DNA of 64,000 nt from Alphaproteobacteria bacterium (GCA_018820665.1 JAHJNW010000021.1:1-64000), one strand, 5' to 3'. Shown: positions 10,243 to 24,730, counted from the first letter of the stretch. The notes: a model not told the origin generated them from the sequence alone. Made by a program: numbers and translations.

Positions 10243-11466
10243 TCAGGCCCGGGCGGCCAGCCCCGAATTCGAGTCGTTCTGATCGCCGTCCTCGTCCCGG
10301 GCGGGCAGGTTGTCGAAGGCCCACGTCCGTCCGCCGACCGGCTCGGCCCGCAGCCGGCAGATCGCCGGACCCGTCAGGAACTGCACCCCCAGATCCCGCG
10401 CCAGCAGCCGCTCCTTGCGGGTGCGGATATTGGTCGCGCCGGTGCGGATCTGCCGGCTCCTGAACTCGCCCGCCCGGCCGCCGAAGCGGCGAAGCGCGGC
10501 GAGGCGGACTTCCGGCCCGGCGTCCGGAAGCACGAAGGTCACGCTCCGGACCGCCTGCGGACTGAGGTGAAGCACCTCGAAACAGGGGTCGGCGGTCTGC
10601 AGATCGATCGCCGCGACATGGTCGTCCAGCGCGCCCTGGATCGCCATCAGAGACTGGTAGGACATCACCCGCGGCACATCGTAAATGGCGGCGGCCAGAC
10701 CGGCCCGGGCGGACGGCGGCAGCACATGCAGCAGTTCGGCGTAGCCGGCGCGAAGGGTCGGCCGCATCAATTTGGAGAAGGACATGGGCAGGTAGAGCGG
10801 GGCCTTCAGGCCGCCCCGGTTGAACAGGCGCAGGGCCGAGAGCAGACAGGCGTTGTCGAACTCCACAGCGTCCGGCGGCTGGTGCTCCCGCCCGTCGGCG
10901 ACGCTGACATGCAGCTCGGAATCGCCGGGCGTACAGCTGACGACGTCGCCGACGAACATCTGCCGGTCCGGAAAATAGATCCCCTGAACCGCCTCCAGCG
11001 GCGGCGGGGCCGCCTCGGTGAGCGGGGGGCGGGGGACAACCCCGGGCGGAATTCGGGTCAGGCTGCCGTCGGCGGCGATCCGGCTCAGCCGTCCGCCGTC
11101 GGGCAGGCTGCGGCTGCCGTTCATCAGCGCCGTCAACCCCTCGTCCGGCAGGACCGAGAATTCCCGGATCGCCTCCTCGCTGCCCTCGAACAGCAGCAGG
11201 GTCAGGGCGTCGGCGGCGGCGGTCCCGAACAGCCGCAACTCCAGCTCGTCGGACAACCGCGCCAGTTCGAAGGTGTCCAGCTCCTCCGTCCTCGGGTCCG
11301 CCAGCCGGTAGCAATAATGGGTCAGCAGGTCGTAGGTGCGCGGCCAGCACCAGCGGACCTCGAGGAAGGCGTTGGTGTATTTCGCGACGAGCGGCCCCAG
11401 GGACTCGACAGGAATGTCGGTCCGGTTGGCGTCGAGGGACACCCGCAAGCACGCTACTGCCGTCAT
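10243..11466 (-). CDS. hypothetical protein, possible degenerate EAL-domain fold
   Basis: A 407-residue soluble protein, no signal peptide. The C-terminal half (about 165-390) has the spacing of an EAL domain. It includes GIYFPDRQMFVGDVV at the first strand, APLYLPMSFSKLMRPTLR, then LPPSARAGLAAAIYDVPR, and ends LARDLGVQFLTGPAICR, resembling the closing Q/LxGPAI segment of EAL proteins. None of the catalytic signatures (EAL, DDFG, the K and second E) is present, so it would not cleave c-di-GMP. The start at 11466 was chosen over an ATG 12 codons upstream because the protein then opens TAVACLRVSLD. The fold assignment is by eye. Confidence 0.6.
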   Translation of the reverse strand: MTAVACLRVSLDANRTDIPVESLGPLVAKYTNAFLEVRWCWPRTYDLLTHYCYRLADPRTEELDTFELARLSDELELRLFGTAAADALTLLLFEGSEEAIREFSVLPDEGLTALMNGSRSLPDGGRLSRIAADGSLTRIPPGVVPRPPLTEAAPPPLEAVQGIYFPDRQMFVGDVVSCTPGDSELHVSVADGREHQPPDAVEFDNACLLSALRLFNRGGLKAPLYLPMSFSKLMRPTLRAGYAELLHVLPPSARAGLAAAIYDVPRVMSYQSLMAIQGALDDHVAAIDLQTADPCFEVLHLSPQAVRSVTFVLPDAGPEVRLAALRRFGGRAGEFRSRQIRTGATNIRTRKERLLARDLGVQFLTGPAICRLRAEPVGGRTWAFDNLPARDEDGDQNDSNSGLAARA

Positions 11467-11655
11467 CCGTACATCCGACGCCCGGGTTTTCGCGGCCAAC
11501 AAACGCCGCTTCCCTGATCCGGGTACCCCTCCAAATGCTTCGAAGTTCTAAACCCGAACAGCGCGGGCCGCGCGGGCCGCGACCGGGCGACCGGCGTTCG
11601 TGAACCGGATGGTCGCTCAGGGATTGCATCCGGGACTTCCCTCCGGGCCCCGCCT

Positions 11656-12462
11656 ATGTCCTTGCCTCCCTTCCTCTCCCGATCCGCCCAGGCCATCCGG
11701 CGAACCGCCGGCCGCGCGCGCCCCGGCCATCTCGTCGCCCTGTCCGCCGTCGCGGTCGCCGCGCTCGGGCTGGCCGGACTGCGCGCCGTCGATCTGCCGG
11801 GTCCGCGGCCGATTGCGGACGGCGACCGGATGCGCATCGAGGTGGTCCCGCCCGTCGAGCCGGAGCTGATCGCCGGGTCGACCATGGAGGTCGGCGAACT
11901 GGTCGACGGCTTCGACGGCGTCCCGCCCGCCCGCCCGGCGTATACGGACGTGAGCTGGGCCGACGACGGGTACGGGGACGACGCGGACGATGGCTGGGCC
12001 GCACCCGCCCCGCCGGAACGTCACCGGGCCGAGGTCCGCACCTATGACTCCCGACCCGAACCCGAGCGGGCGTCGCCCGCGCGCATGGTCCAGCGCTGGT
12101 TCGGTTTCGACGCGCCCCGCCCTGACTATCAGGCCGAACGCGCCGCCCGCCGCGCGCGGCTGGAGGCGATGGAACTGGACGCCCGCCGCCGCCAGGATTG
12201 GGAGCGTCGCCGCTATGAGCGGGCCGAGCAGGATCGTTACGCCGCAGAACGCCGACGGGACGAGGCCCGGGCGCCGCGATGGCGGGAGGATCGCCGCCGC
12301 TCCGACGACCCGCGTGACGCCGGTTGGCGCGATGTGCCCCGGCGCGATGAAGCCCCGCGCGACGCCTGGCGGGACGACGACCAGCCGGCCCGCGACGACG
12401 GCCCGCGGCCGTATGAATCGCGCCCATCTGACCGCGAGTCCGTCGACGGGTGGAACGGATAG
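11656..12462 (+). CDS. single-helix membrane protein with Arg/Asp-rich low-complexity tail
   Basis: A 268-residue protein with a basic N-terminus and one membrane helix (about 27-46, VALSAVAVAALGLAGLRAV). The rest is mostly disordered: an acidic stretch near 95-120, then a charged Arg/Asp/Glu-rich region from about 150 to the end with many RRR and DD clusters. A short helix-prone block (QAERAARRARLEAMELDARRR) could form a coiled coil. No known domain is recognised. Reading frame usage is biased as for real genes here, but low complexity makes the call less sure. Confidence 0.55.
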   Translation: MSLPPFLSRSAQAIRRTAGRARPGHLVALSAVAVAALGLAGLRAVDLPGPRPIADGDRMRIEVVPPVEPELIAGSTMEVGELVDGFDGVPPARPAYTDVSWADDGYGDDADDGWAAPAPPERHRAEVRTYDSRPEPERASPARMVQRWFGFDAPRPDYQAERAARRARLEAMELDARRRQDWERRRYERAEQDRYAAERRRDEARAPRWREDRRRSDDPRDAGWRDVPRRDEAPRDAWRDDDQPARDDGPRPYESRPSDRESVDGWNG

Positions 12463-12576
12463 ACGACGCACGCGCCCGTCGGCTCTGTCCGGAAGGATGA
12501 ACTTGACGCCGCGTGATCTTGGCACGCGCCCCGGCCGGGTCTAGGTCGGAGGTTCAACCTCTTCAGGAGACGCACC

Positions 12577-12882
12577 ATGGCCGATCTGGCTCAAGTCACC
12601 GAACACATCCGCAGCCGCGTGGGCGACAACTCCGGCCTCGGCAAGACCGTCAAGCTGGACCTGGGCGACCAGGGCAAGATTTACATCGACGGCGCCTCGG
12701 TGCCCAACACCGTGACCAATGAGGACAAGCCCGCCGACGCCACCGTCTCGATGTCGTGGGACGACTTCATGGCCCTTTCTGACGGCAAGCTCGACCCGAT
12801 GATGGCCTTCATGCAGGGCAAGCTGAAGATCGCCGGCGACATGATGATCGCCCAGAAGCTGGCGCCGCTGCTGAAGCGCTGA
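12577..12882 (+). CDS. SCP2 sterol-carrier-domain protein
   Basis: A 101-residue single-domain SCP2 protein. The typical core is present: a KLDLGDQGKIYIDG strand pair, ADATVSMSWDDFMAL, and DPMMAFMQGKLKIAGDMMIAQKLAPLL at the end. Such proteins bind fatty acyl chains or sterol-like lipids in the cytoplasm. The ATG follows a good ribosome binding site (CAGGAG, about six bases upstream). It lies 82 bp before an acyl-CoA dehydrogenase, which fits a shared role in lipid handling. Confidence 0.93.
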   Translation: MADLAQVTEHIRSRVGDNSGLGKTVKLDLGDQGKIYIDGASVPNTVTNEDKPADATVSMSWDDFMALSDGKLDPMMAFMQGKLKIAGDMMIAQKLAPLLKR

Positions 12883-12964
12883 ATTTGACCTGAGACAACG
12901 ACCTCGACGGCGCGGCGTCCGATGCGACCCGCGCCGTTTGTCTTTTCGAGAAGGACCGCTCCCC

Positions 12965-14173
12965 ATGGACTTCCGCCCCAGCGACAAGGCCCTGCACTGG
13001 CAGGAACGCGTGCGCCGCTTCATGGACGAAAAGGTCGTGCCGCGCTCGGCTGACTACTGGGCCCAGGTCCGCGAGGACCACACCCGCCAGCCGCCGGCGA
13101 TGGAAGCGCTGAAGGCCGAGGCCCGCGAGGCCGGCCTGTGGAACATGTTCCTGCCCGGCGATCACGGCGCCGGCCTGACCAATCTCGAATACGCGCCCTT
13201 GGCCGAGCTGATGGGCCGCCATCTCTGGTCGGCCGAGGTTTTCAACTGCAACGCCCCCGACACCGGCAATATGGAAGTGCTCCATATGTACGGGAATGAG
13301 GCCCAGCAGGCGAAATGGCTCAAGCCGCTGATGGCCGGCGAGATCCGCTCGGCCTTCCTGATGACCGAGCCCGAGGTCGCCTCCTCGGACGCCACCAACA
13401 TCCAGACCCGGATCGAGCGGGATGGCGACCACTATGTCGTCAACGGGCGCAAATGGTGGTCCACCAACATGGCCCACCCCAACGTCGCCGTGACCATCGT
13501 CATGGGCAAGACGGACCCGGACGCCTCGGTCCACACCCAGCAGTCCCAGATCATCGTCCCGGTCGATACCCCCGGCTTCCGCGTCGAGCGCATGCTCTCC
13601 GTCTTCGGCTATGACGAGCGCCCGATCGGCCATGCCGAGGTGGTGCTGGAGAATGTCCGCGTCCCGGTCGAGAACCTGATCGCCGGCGAGGGCCGCGGCT
13701 TCGAGATCGCGCAAGGCCGCCTCGGCCCCGGCCGCATCCACCACTGCATGCGCGTCATCGGCATGGCCGAGCGGGCGCTGGAGCTGATGACCGCCCGCCT
13801 GCTCAGCCGCACCGCCTTCCGCAAGGCCCTGGCCGAGCACTCGGTCTGGGAGCAGCGTATCGGCGAGGCCCGCACCAATATCGAAATGTGCCGCCTGCTG
13901 GTGCTCAAGGCCGCCTGGATGATGGACGAGGCCGGGGCGAAAAACGCCAAGTCCGAGATTGCCCAGATCAAGGTCGCCGCACCGCGCATGGCGCTGCAGA
14001 TCATCGACGACGCCATCCAGGCCTTCGGCGGCGCCGGCGTCTCGGGCGACACGCCCCTGGCCGAGATGTACGCCATGGTCCGCACCCTGCGCATCGCCGA
14101 CGGCCCCGACGAGGTCCACAACCGCACCATCGCCCGGCTCGAATACGCCAAACACGGCGGCCGCTGCGGCTAG
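12965..14173 (+). CDS. acyl-CoA dehydrogenase family protein (ACAD10/11-like)
   Basis: A 402-residue flavoprotein. FAD/substrate motif AFLMTEPEVASSDATNIQT (about 120-140), a WWSTNM loop, a GRGFEIAQGRLGPGRI helix, and the C-terminal QAFGGAGVSGDTPLAEMYAMVRTLRIADGPDEVH block are all typical of the ACAD10/11 branch. The start at 12965 matches the family; a frame extension to an upstream TTG adds nine residues with no support. It converges on the next gene with a four-base overlap: both stops share one CTAG. Substrate unknown. Confidence 0.92.
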   Translation: MDFRPSDKALHWQERVRRFMDEKVVPRSADYWAQVREDHTRQPPAMEALKAEAREAGLWNMFLPGDHGAGLTNLEYAPLAELMGRHLWSAEVFNCNAPDTGNMEVLHMYGNEAQQAKWLKPLMAGEIRSAFLMTEPEVASSDATNIQTRIERDGDHYVVNGRKWWSTNMAHPNVAVTIVMGKTDPDASVHTQQSQIIVPVDTPGFRVERMLSVFGYDERPIGHAEVVLENVRVPVENLIAGEGRGFEIAQGRLGPGRIHHCMRVIGMAERALELMTARLLSRTAFRKALAEHSVWEQRIGEARTNIEMCRLLVLKAAWMMDEAGAKNAKSEIAQIKVAAPRMALQIIDDAIQAFGGAGVSGDTPLAEMYAMVRTLRIADGPDEVHNRTIARLEYAKHGGRCG

Positions 14174-15057
14174 CGCGGGAAGGCGGTCACGTCCTTCGGG
14201 TGCACGCCCCGGTTCGGCGACCCTCTGAACGCCCAGCGCAGCAGCCGCGCCGTCGACAAGGCTCCGCCGCGCACCAGCGGCGTCGGCAGGCCCGGCGGCA
14301 GGGCATGCATCCGGCGCGCCCACGCCGGCATCAGATCGAGTCCGGCCTGCATGATGACTCCCGCCGCCGCATCCACGGCGGGTGAGCCGACCCGCTGCCG
14401 CATCACCATCTCAGCCACTTCGCGCGTCCGGGCGTCGGCCTTCAGCCGCGGCCGGTAACTCTGGATCAGCGCCTCCGCCGCCGCCCGGTCGCGGGGCAGG
14501 GGATCGGCCCCCAGCGCCTCCCCGACCCGCGCCATCTCGTCGAAATAGGCGTCCTGCTCGGCCCGCGGCATGCCCGGCTCGGCGTACCGGATCCAGGCGT
14601 CGAGGAAGCTGATCGTCTCGGTCACATGCACCCAGGCCAGCAGTTCCGGATCCGTGACCCGATAGGGCGTGCCGTCGGGCAGGACGCCGCCCAGCTTGCT
14701 GTGGATCCGGTTGACCTTGTCGATCACGGCCTGGCCCGCCTCGGCGTGGTCATAGGTGGTCACGGCGATGAATTTGGCCGTCCGCCGTAGCCGCCCGTGC
14801 ATGTCGGCGCGGAAATCCGAATGGTCCCACACCCCGGCCAGCACCGCCGGATGCAGCATCTGCAGCAGCAGGCCGGAGACCCCGCCGATCATCATGGTGA
14901 CCACATCGCCATTGACCTTCCACGCCACGGAGTCCGGCGCAAACAGCGCATCGGCCCGGCGCAGCACCGGCCGCTCGCCCTTCTCGGCGTCGTTGAAAAC
15001 GTCGCTGATCCGCTGGCGGATGCCGGCGCGAACCGGGTCGAAGGGGGAGGGGCGCAT
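14170..15057 (-). CDS. MpaB/rubber-oxygenase-like protein (DUF2236)
   Basis: A 295-residue protein of the DUF2236 family, which contains latex-clearing-type and MpaB-like putative haem oxygenases. Conserved blocks are GDVVTMMIGG, LHPAVLAGVWDHSDF, RLRRTAKFIAVTTY, and LLAWVHVTETISFLDAW, giving the spaced His residues of the family. The start at 15057 has AGAAGG five bases upstream; an ATG ten codons earlier is less likely. Actual oxygenase activity is not shown for most members. It lies tail-to-tail with the acyl-CoA dehydrogenase. Confidence 0.85.
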   Translation of the reverse strand: MRPSPFDPVRAGIRQRISDVFNDAEKGERPVLRRADALFAPDSVAWKVNGDVVTMMIGGVSGLLLQMLHPAVLAGVWDHSDFRADMHGRLRRTAKFIAVTTYDHAEAGQAVIDKVNRIHSKLGGVLPDGTPYRVTDPELLAWVHVTETISFLDAWIRYAEPGMPRAEQDAYFDEMARVGEALGADPLPRDRAAAEALIQSYRPRLKADARTREVAEMVMRQRVGSPAVDAAAGVIMQAGLDLMPAWARRMHALPPGLPTPLVRGGALSTARLLRWAFRGSPNRGVHPKDVTAFPR

Positions 15058-15137
15058 GCGAACCTTCTGGCGGTGAAATCGGGTCATAGCACGACCACCG
15101 CCCCAGCCGCCGGGCGCCGACGCCGCAGGCCACCGGC

Positions 15138-15341
15138 TCAGTTGAGCGTGCGCTCCAGCGTCTCGATGCGCCGATCCAGCTGGCCGATCTCCGCCTCCAG
15201 TCGCGCCCGCTCCGACGCCATGTCGACCGGCGTCCCGTCCTCATAGGTCAGCGTCGCGCCCCGGCCGATCAGGTCCAGCCGGTGGATCAGCGTCACGCGG
15301 CGGTCCTTTAACCGGTCCAGCTCGGCGTCCTGCGCCGCCAT
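15138..15341 (-). CDS. small coiled-coil protein downstream of trmFO
   Basis: A 67-residue acidic/basic protein. Two helical segments (about 3-26 and 41-66, with LEAEIGQLDRRIETLERTL heptads) flank a GRGATLTYEDGTPV turn. Its ATG overlaps the trmFO stop by one base (TGATG), so translation is coupled. I do not recognise the family. Confidence 0.7.
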   Translation of the reverse strand: MAAQDAELDRLKDRRVTLIHRLDLIGRGATLTYEDGTPVDMASERARLEAEIGQLDRRIETLERTLN

Positions 15342-16729
15342 CAGACCGCGTCCCGCCAGGCCTTCAGCGCCTCGATGGCCCGCAGGCTCATCAGCCGCTT
15401 CTTGGCCCGCCCGCGGTCCTTGGGCGGAATCTTCCGGCCCTCGGCGTCGATCTTCGGCGCCTCCAGCGGCGGCAGCAGGCCGTAGTTGATGTTCATCGGC
15501 TGGAATTTCGAGCCTTCCAGATGCCCGCCGGTGATGTGCTCGACCAGCGCCCCCATGGCCGTCTCCGGCGGCGGCGGGGCGAGGTCGCGGCCCAGCGCCT
15601 GGGCCGCCGCCAGCCGTCCGGTCAGCAGCCCCATGGCGGCGCTCTCGACATAGCCCTCGACCCCGGTCACCTGACCGGCGAAGCGCAGCCGCGGCATGGC
15701 CTTCAGCCGCAACTGGCGGTCCAGCAACTTGGGCGAGTTGAGGAAGGTGTTGCGATGCAGCCCGCCCAGCCGCGCGAACTGCGCCTCGTGCAGCCCCGGG
15801 ATCATGCGGAACACCTCGGCCTGGGCCCCGTGCTTCAGCTTGGTCTGGAAGCCGACCATGTTGAACAGCGTCCCCAGCGCATTGTCCTGCCGCAGCTGGA
15901 CGATGGCGTAGGCCTTGACCTGCGGGTCGCGCGGATTGGTCAGGCCGACCGGCTTCATCGGCCCGTGCCGCAGGGTCTCCCGCCCCCGTTCCGCCATCAC
16001 CTCGATCGGCAGGCAGCCGTCGAAATAGGGGACGTTCTCCCACTCCTTGAACTCGGCCTTCGGCCCGTTCAGCAGGGCGTCGATGAAGGCCTCGTACTGG
16101 GCCTTGTCCATCGGACAGTTGACGTAGGCTGCGGCGTCCCCGCCCGGCCCTTCCTTGTCATAGCGCGACTGCCGCCAGGCGATGTCGAAATCGATGCTGT
16201 CGGCGTGGACGATCGGCGCGATGGCGTCGAAGAAGCTTAGGCTTTCCTCGCCGGTCGTCTTCAGGATGGCCTCGGCCAGCGCCGGCGAGGTCAGCGGCCC
16301 GGTGGCGACGATGACATTGTCCCAGTCCTCCGGCGGCAGGCCGGCGATCTCCTCGCGCACCACGGTGACCAGCGGATGGGCCTCCAGCTTCGCCGTCACC
16401 GCCTGCGAAAAGCCCTCGCGGTCGACCGCCAGCGCCCCGCCGGCCGGCACCTGGTTGACGTCGCCGCAGGCCATGATGATCGAATCCAGCGCCCGCATCT
16501 CGGCGTGCAGCAGGCCGACGGCGTTATACTCCCAGTCGTCCGACCGGAAGGAGTTGGAGCACACCAGCTCGGCGAGGCCGTCGGTATGGTGCGCATCGGT
16601 CTTCACGCCGGGCACGCCGCGCATTTCGTGCAGGATCACGGGCACGCCGGCGCTGGCGATCTGCCAGGCGGCCTCGGAACCGGCGAGGCCGCCGCCGATG
16701 ACATGGACGGGGGAGGGGGTGTGCGTCAT
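15341..16729 (-). CDS. trmFO: tRNA m5U54 methyltransferase, folate/FAD dependent (TrmFO)
   Basis: A 462-residue flavoprotein that methylates uridine-54 in the tRNA T-loop using methylenetetrahydrofolate. N-terminal dinucleotide-binding motif [16 protein letters not shown], the family blocks [63 protein letters not shown] and [22 protein letters not shown] are all present. The conserved cysteines CSNSF and NCPM are kept. Length matches the family (about 440-470). A SpoU, a TlyA and a RlmD/TrmA-like methyltransferase lie elsewhere in the window. Confidence 0.96.
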   Translation of the reverse strand: MTHTPSPVHVIGGGLAGSEAAWQIASAGVPVILHEMRGVPGVKTDAHHTDGLAELVCSNSFRSDDWEYNAVGLLHAEMRALDSIIMACGDVNQVPAGGALAVDREGFSQAVTAKLEAHPLVTVVREEIAGLPPEDWDNVIVATGPLTSPALAEAILKTTGEESLSFFDAIAPIVHADSIDFDIAWRQSRYDKEGPGGDAAAYVNCPMDKAQYEAFIDALLNGPKAEFKEWENVPYFDGCLPIEVMAERGRETLRHGPMKPVGLTNPRDPQVKAYAIVQLRQDNALGTLFNMVGFQTKLKHGAQAEVFRMIPGLHEAQFARLGGLHRNTFLNSPKLLDRQLRLKAMPRLRFAGQVTGVEGYVESAAMGLLTGRLAAAQALGRDLAPPPPETAMGALVEHITGGHLEGSKFQPMNINYGLLPPLEAPKIDAEGRKIPPKDRGRAKKRLMSLRAIEALKAWRDAV

Positions 16730-16858
16730 AAGCGGCTTCTAACGGTAAGGATCACTCTCGTCAGCGCCTAAGTGACACCTCCCCGCAGGGCTGGTGAGTC
16801 GCCGTGGCCGGACCTATAGGTGCGTGCTTGGGGCGGTCTTCGCCCGGCGGAGATCGGC

Positions 16859-17695
16859 GTGAGCACATCGGCGACAGAGGCGGCCTTTGAAGGTTTCCGG
16901 GTGACCCGGAGCCGACCCGGCGCCGTCTTGCTGTGGGCGGGTGTCTGGCTGGTCGGCCTGATCGCAATGATGCTGCTGTTGGTGCCATTGGTAGGCCCCT
17001 GGATCGAGGAAATCGGGGCCACGGGCGGCGATGCGGCGCAATTGTCGCCGGAGGCGACCGCCGGCCTCCAACGGGCGACGCTGGCCTTCATTCCAGTCCT
17101 GCTGGTGCTGCAGGCCCTGTTGTCGGCAGCCGTTTATCGCGTCGTACTTCGCCCCGAAGAGAAGGCGTTCGGTTCGTTGCGGGTGGGTCGGGACGAGGCT
17201 CGGGTGCTGATCGTGGCCCTGCTCACCAGCCTGATTTCCGCAAGCGTCAATTTCGGCGGGGAGTGGCTGGTCAGGGCGGCGATGGGTGCGGCGGGCCCGC
17301 TCGTCGCGACAGGCCTTTCCTTGTTGCTCACCGCGGGACTTGTGGCCCTCTGGGTTCGTCTTTCCCTGATTGCGCCACTGACATTCCTGAAGCGCAGGTT
17401 CGCCTTTCGCGACGGCTGGGCCGCGTCCGGGCGGGCGTTCTGGCCGCTGCTTGGGATGACGGTCATCGTCATCACCCTGGCGTTTGTGGTGGTGCTGCTG
17501 CTGATTATAATCGGCTGGCCGATGCAGTCCGTGCTGACCGCCTCCGGCGGCGCTGCGTCTCCCGCCGCGGCTGTTGGCGCGCTGCTGATGCTGCTGCTGA
17601 TCCCTCTTGGCATGGCCTTGGTCACCACGATCACCTGGGCGCCATTTGCCGCGATCAGCCGCGATCTGTTGGAAGGCGATCTGATTAAGGGCTGA
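16859..17695 (+). CDS. membrane protein with about six helices, function unknown
   Basis: A 278-residue protein. Hydrophobic segments at about 22-46, 82-105, 124-145, 155-182, 205-230 and 240-265 suggest six helices, some split. A GTG start at 16859 follows CGGAG by six bases; the frame is open further upstream but without a site. Layout resembles bacterial GlpM/YciC-type small polytopic proteins, but no motif allows a firm family. Its stop directly abuts the uvrA stop on the opposite strand. Confidence 0.72.
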   Translation: MSTSATEAAFEGFRVTRSRPGAVLLWAGVWLVGLIAMMLLLVPLVGPWIEEIGATGGDAAQLSPEATAGLQRATLAFIPVLLVLQALLSAAVYRVVLRPEEKAFGSLRVGRDEARVLIVALLTSLISASVNFGGEWLVRAAMGAAGPLVATGLSLLLTAGLVALWVRLSLIAPLTFLKRRFAFRDGWAASGRAFWPLLGMTVIVITLAFVVVLLLIIIGWPMQSVLTASGGAASPAAAVGALLMLLLIPLGMALVTTITWAPFAAISRDLLEGDLIKG

Positions 17696-20644
<2,949 letters not shown>

Positions 20645-20739
20645 GAGGCCTGAAGACTGGGGAATTTGGGAACGCCGAGGGGGCCGGTAAGGTCCGGGGC
20701 GACGACGCTATATGGGGATCAATTCGCCGGAATCAGCAA

Positions 20740-20754
20740 GAACAATGTGGGAAC
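20740..20754 (-). promoter_or_regulatory. LexA (SOS) box upstream of uvrA
   Basis: The plus strand reads GAAC-AATGTGG-GAAC, i.e. GTTC-N7-GTTC toward uvrA. This is the alphaproteobacterial LexA consensus. It is 96 bp upstream of the uvrA start and is followed on the plus strand by AT, giving the GAACAT ending also seen in the boxes at 42921 and 63611. uvrA is a standard SOS gene. Confidence 0.85.
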
Positions 20755-20806
20755 ATTGGTGGGGGCCCTCAGGATTGCTGACAGCATACGGCAGCAGGCC
20801 GGCGCG

Positions 20807-21295
20807 TCACGTCGGCGGCGACCAGGCCTCGGTCGACCGCACATAGCGTTGGCCCCTGCCCAGCAGCACGCCGTTGGCCCCGGCGATGCCCAGCTCCAGA
20901 CTCTCGGCGATGCGGCGGGCGCGTTCGATGAAATGGCCGGCGGCGGCGGGCGGGCACAGCTCGCGGGCTGTGGCCTCGAACAACTCCAGCCAACGGTCGA
21001 AATGTCGGGCGTCGACGGGCAGGGGCAGGTGTTTCGGCATCGGTCGACCGTGATAGGCGCCGCTCATCAGGGCCACTGACGACCAGAACAGCCGCATCTG
21101 CTCCAGATGCGGACCCCAGTCGTCGATACGCCCGGCGAACACCGGCCCGAGCAGCGGATCGGCGCGCACCCGGTCGTAGAATCCGTCGACCAGACGGGTG
21201 ATCATGGCCTCGTCAATGCCGGTTTCGGCCTGGATCCGGGCGACGATCGCCGCGCGCCGTCCGGCGGCGTCCTCAAGATCGGCGGGGTGGTTCAT
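20807..21295 (-). CDS. group III truncated haemoglobin
   Basis: A 162-residue globin-fold protein. The segment MITRLVDGFYDRVRADPLLGPVF and the group III hallmark LMSGAYHGRPMPKHLPLPVDARHFDRWLELFEATA, given here as spaced blocks, identify it. The histidine of ARHFDRWLELF is at the expected proximal haem-ligand position. Functions in this group include oxygen binding and reactive nitrogen chemistry. It is monocistronic on the minus strand. Confidence 0.9.
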   Translation of the reverse strand: MNHPADLEDAAGRRAAIVARIQAETGIDEAMITRLVDGFYDRVRADPLLGPVFAGRIDDWGPHLEQMRLFWSSVALMSGAYHGRPMPKHLPLPVDARHFDRWLELFEATARELCPPAAAGHFIERARRIAESLELGIAGANGVLLGRGQRYVRSTEAWSPPT

Positions 21296-21531
21296 GCCTG
21301 TGATCTAGGGACTGCGGACCGCCGGAGCCAGCCGCCTCGGCGTCGCACCGCCGGCCTGTCGCCCGCCCGGTCACGGTTTCGTCAGAGCGCCTTCCGGGCG
21401 AAATGGCTTGCGAGCCCCCGCCTTCCCACCCATTCTATCGCCTTCGCGTGAGTTAACCGGAGGCCCGACGAACATGATCAGCGCACTGGGAATTGGTTTC
21501 GCCCTTTCCGCCTCGCTGCTCGCGTTTGTCC

Positions 21532-23143
<1,612 letters not shown>

Positions 23144-23160
<17 letters not shown>

Positions 23161-24730
23161 CCGAACCGACCCGGCGAGCCGGCGCCGGTTCCGGCGTCGG
23201 TGCGACCGGTTCCGCCGTGGGGCGTCCGAAGGTCCAGCCCTGGCCGAACTCGACGCCCAGCGCCTGGACCAGAGCGGCCTGTTCCTCGGTCTCGACCATC
23301 TCGGCGATGGTCGTCATGCCAAGGTCGCCGGCCAGTTTCACCAGATGGGCGATCAGGGTCCGCGACCGGTCGCTGGCGACATCCTTCACGAAGGTCCCGT
23401 CGATCTTGACCGTGTCGGCGGTCAGCCGCCGCAGATAGTCGTACGAGGCGGCGCCGGCGCCGAAATCATCGAGGCAGATCTTCATGCCGGTCTTTTGCAG
23501 GGCCTTTAGCCGACGGTTCGCCCCATCCAGATCCTTGATGGCCGAGGTCTCGGTGACCTCGACGATCAGCCGTTTGCAGACGTCCGGCGTAGCCGCGGTC
23601 ATGCGCAACAGCCCGACGACATAGTCGTCATTGGCCAGGGAGGCGCCCGAGACATTGATCGCCACCCGGGTCAGGCCGAAGCCCGGCCGTTCCAGCTGGC
23701 GCAGGGTTTTTTCCGCCACCGCCAGATCGAACCCCTCGATCAGGCCCAGTTCCTCCGCCATGCGGATGGTCTCCGCCGGCCCCGTGTCGCCGCCGAGGCG
23801 GGCCAGGGCCTCGAAATGGTGGGTCGCGCGTGTCTCGAGGTGGACGATCGGCTGATACTGAAGCTGGAATTTGCGGCCCTGCACCAGGGCGCGAAACTGC
23901 TCGGCCTCTTTCAGCGTCTGTCGCAGACTGTCCGAGAAGGCGAGGTCAGGCCGCGCCGCCCCGCCTTGGCGGATATACAGTTCGAGGGCGAACCGCAGCG
24001 CCTTGAGGCAGACGGCCGGGGGCGCATTGTCCGGCAGGGCCGAGGCGCAGGCCTCCACAGCCAGGACCAGCCCTTCGACCTCGCCCGCCTGTCGGATTTC
24101 TGCGGCGACCTCACGGACATCATCCGCGGCGCACACCACGGCGAACCGTTCGTCGGCCAGCCGGCCCGCGCTGGCGCCATCAAGGGACGACGTCTGCAGC
24201 ACCGCCTCGATCCGCGCCGTGGCGCGCCGGTGCGGCTCTTCGCCTCCGGCCAGGCCCAACACCTCAACAAAGGATATGGCGAGCGGGGCGGTCTGCGCCG
24301 ACCCTTCGAGGGCGCTTCGGACGCGGCCCATCAACCCCTGTGCGTCCAGCATCGGCGGCGAGTCCGGCAGGACCACGCTGCAGGCTGGACCTTCCCATGT
24401 CAGGGCGCAGGAAATCGCGGGGCTCAGTTCCGGTAATTCGAACAGGCGCAACGTCGCCCGCCGTACATGCTGATCCGGGCAGTTGATCAGGATGTCCACC
24501 GCCGGCAGACGAACCCCGGGGGTGATCCGGGCCAGTGCCTCGAAGACCACCTCGCGGCTCGTTTCGCCCAGCATGTCGTCAAGGGACATGCCGAGCCAGG
24601 CGGCGGCCGGATCAACGCCGGGCAGGGGCCCGGCCCCGAGGGCGAAGACGACATGGCGGGACCCGTCGAGCTCCAGCAGCACGTCGGCCGAAGCGAAGGC
24701 GAGTCCCAGCAGGCGGGATTTGGTGTCCAT
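23144..24730 (-). CDS. PAS/degenerate GGDEF/EAL c-di-GMP phosphodiesterase
   Basis: A 528-residue cytoplasmic protein. The N-terminus (about 10-70) looks PAS-like. A central segment has RLADERFAVV where GGDEF enzymes have GGDEFAV, so cyclase activity is not expected. The EAL domain (about 270-510) keeps the catalytic set: HFEALARL, INVSGASL, EVTET, LDDFGAG, VKIDGTFV, IAEMVETEEQ and FGQGWTFGRP. It should hydrolyse c-di-GMP. It lies 59 bp downstream of flbY on the same strand, suggesting a link between flagellar assembly and c-di-GMP. The start codon is directly preceded by an inverted repeat (24731-24755). Confidence 0.9.

Noticed and set aside
11545-11559. GTTC-N7-GAAC
   Set aside because: Inverted rather than direct repeat, so not the alphaproteobacterial LexA pattern.
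12938-12964. upstream TTG start for the acyl-CoA dehydrogenase
   Set aside because: Adds nine residues not typical of the family and lacks a ribosome binding site; the ATG at 12965 fits.
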